A DNA stretch of 13,239 bases from Pseudomonadota bacterium (GTDB taxonomy: Bacteria; Chloroflexota; UBA6077; JAJPHF01), in the NCBI GenBank assembly GCA_021325365.1, contig JAJPHF010000049.1, positions 1-13,239 of the forward strand. The letters are read 5' to 3'. The notes under the pieces were generated by a model. It saw only the letters and a program-made list of their open reading frames with translations, was not told the DNA's origin and made no database searches. Below, one piece after another: positions 12,473 through 13,239 of this stretch. The stretch's first letter is position 1. Each line of letters starts with the position of its first letter. Made by a program: the position numbers and the translations under genes.

Positions 12473-13239
12473 ATGTTCCGCTTCTTTCCGAACAACTACA
12501 TGTGGTCGCAGGGCGTCATGCGGGCGCTGCAGTCGGGCGGCGCGATCGGCGAGGTGATCCAGGTGGTGAACGCCCTGCAGGGCGCCGCCGACGCCTACGA
12601 CAAGGAAGCGTGGTACGCGGCGTGGCGCGACCTGGGCGACCACCTGTGGCAGCAGGGCGAGATCGAGCGCGCGGCCGATCACCCGCGCAGCGCGCGCGGC
12701 AGTTTCCTGCGCGCGTGCAGCTACTACCAGTGGGCGATCGCCTACATGGACCACGACGACCCACGCAAGGGGGAGACGCACCGCCGCTCGCTGGACGCGT
12801 TCGCGCGCTACGCTGAGCGCTGCGAGCCGCCGATCGAGCACGTGGAGGTCCCCTACGAGGGCACGTCGTTCCCGGCCTGGTTCGTGCCGGGCGCGGGCGG
12901 TGCGGCGCGCAAGCCGGCCATCATCTACCTGCCGGGACTGGACAGCACGAAGGAGCAGGGCTTGCCGTTCGCGCTGGCGATGGCCGAGCGCGGCTTCGGG
13001 GTGCTGCTGCCGGACGGGCCGGGCGTGGGCGAGGCCGTGCAGTTCCGCGGCATGCCCAACCGCTACGACTACGAGGTGCCGGGCAAGGCGAATTTCGACT
13101 ACCTGGCGAGCCGGCCGGACGTGGACCCGAATCGCATCGTCGCGGTGGGCGTGAGCATGGGCGGCTACCGCGCGCCGCGGTTCGCGGCGTTCGAGCCGCG
13201 GCTGGCGGGCTGCGTGGCCTGGGGCGCCGTGTGGGACTG
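12473..13239 (+). CDS. Alpha/beta hydrolase with helical N-terminal domain (5' part; runs off the window)
   Basis: The frame from ATG 12473 stays open for 255 codons to the window edge, so the C-terminal third is missing. AAGGGGG lies 9 bases upstream of the start. Residues 1-120 form a helical domain (MFRFFPNNYMWSQGVM, then a segment with repeated Ala/Tyr/Trp). The hydrolase core then begins (IEHVEVPYEGTSFPAWFVPG, 121-140). KPAIIYLPGLDSTKEQ (147-162) is the oxyanion-strand region and GVSMGG (226-231) is the nucleophile elbow with Ser228. Known of the family: this architecture is that of FrsA/2,6-dihydroxypseudooxynicotine hydrolase-like enzymes, which cleave C-C or ester bonds. The catalytic Asp and His should lie beyond the window. 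It is 149 bp downstream of the winged-helix gene on the same strand and may be transcribed with it. Confidence 0.85.
   Translation, partial: MFRFFPNNYMWSQGVMRALQSGGAIGEVIQVVNALQGAADAYDKEAWYAAWRDLGDHLWQQGEIERAADHPRSARGSFLRACSYYQWAIAYMDHDDPRKGETHRRSLDAFARYAERCEPPIEHVEVPYEGTSFPAWFVPGAGGAARKPAIIYLPGLDSTKEQGLPFALAMAERGFGVLLPDGPGVGEAVQFRGMPNRYDYEVPGKANFDYLASRPDVDPNRIVAVGVSMGGYRAPRFAAFEPRLAGCVAWGAVWD

Noticed and set aside
1..13239. tRNA, rRNA, CRISPR array, transposase, phage or toxin-antitoxin genes
   Set aside because: No cloverleaf-like segment, regularly spaced repeat, integrase or transposase motif was seen on either strand by eye; an Infernal/tRNAscan run would be needed to exclude small RNAs.

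Overview
This is a very GC-rich bacterial window with dense, mostly single-gene transcription units. Features that point to Chloroflexota or a similar soil or sediment lineage are: lipoproteins with long Ala/Pro-rich linkers after the lipobox Cys, a lone hydantoinase B, a short Xre regulator beginning MPSLRQVR, and a C-rich/G-rich hairpin repeat. The phylum is an inference from style and gene content; no marker gene is present.

Layout, left to right. (1) 1-296 is the 3' end of a haem-oxygenase-fold di-iron oxidase/TenA-like gene, followed by a C/G-tract hairpin repeat. (2) 477-1652 (+) is a solute-binding lipoprotein. It converges with a secreted CAP/SCP-domain protein (1666-2169, -), with only 13 bp between the stops. 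(3) 2170-2656 is non-coding and holds two striking palindromes. (4) 2657-4438 (-) is a hydantoinase B-type subunit with no A subunit beside it. (5) 4439-5051 holds the remnant of a response-regulator receiver domain, then a 78-residue Xre regulator (5052-5288, +). (6) 5468-7882 (-) holds two more solute-binding lipoproteins. (7) 8232-9059 (+) is a ferritin-like di-iron protein of unknown role with its own promoter. It converges on an ACMSD-type amidohydrolase (9118-10326, -) across a 16-bp-stem hairpin. (8) 10327-10658 is non-coding and ends in a perfect 41-bp palindrome. (9) 10659-11858 (-) is a cation/proton antiporter, divergent from a small winged-helix regulator (12012-12323, +), with an operator-like palindrome between them. 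(10) 12473 to the window end is the 5' part of an alpha/beta hydrolase, left open by the window edge.

How the genes may work together: three orphan binding proteins of the NMT1/SsuA type sit near hydrolases (hydantoinase B, amidohydrolase, alpha/beta hydrolase) and two putative di-iron proteins. This suggests an accessory region for uptake and catabolism of small organic N- or aromatic compounds, but no permease or ATPase is present and the substrates cannot be read from sequence. The antiporter and winged-helix regulator look like a separate, self-regulated unit. I see no tRNA, rRNA, CRISPR array, transposase or phage gene, and no clear multi-gene system that I would call new. The best leads are the palindromes, the receiver-domain remnant, the antiporter with an altered ion-binding pair, and the ferritin-like protein.
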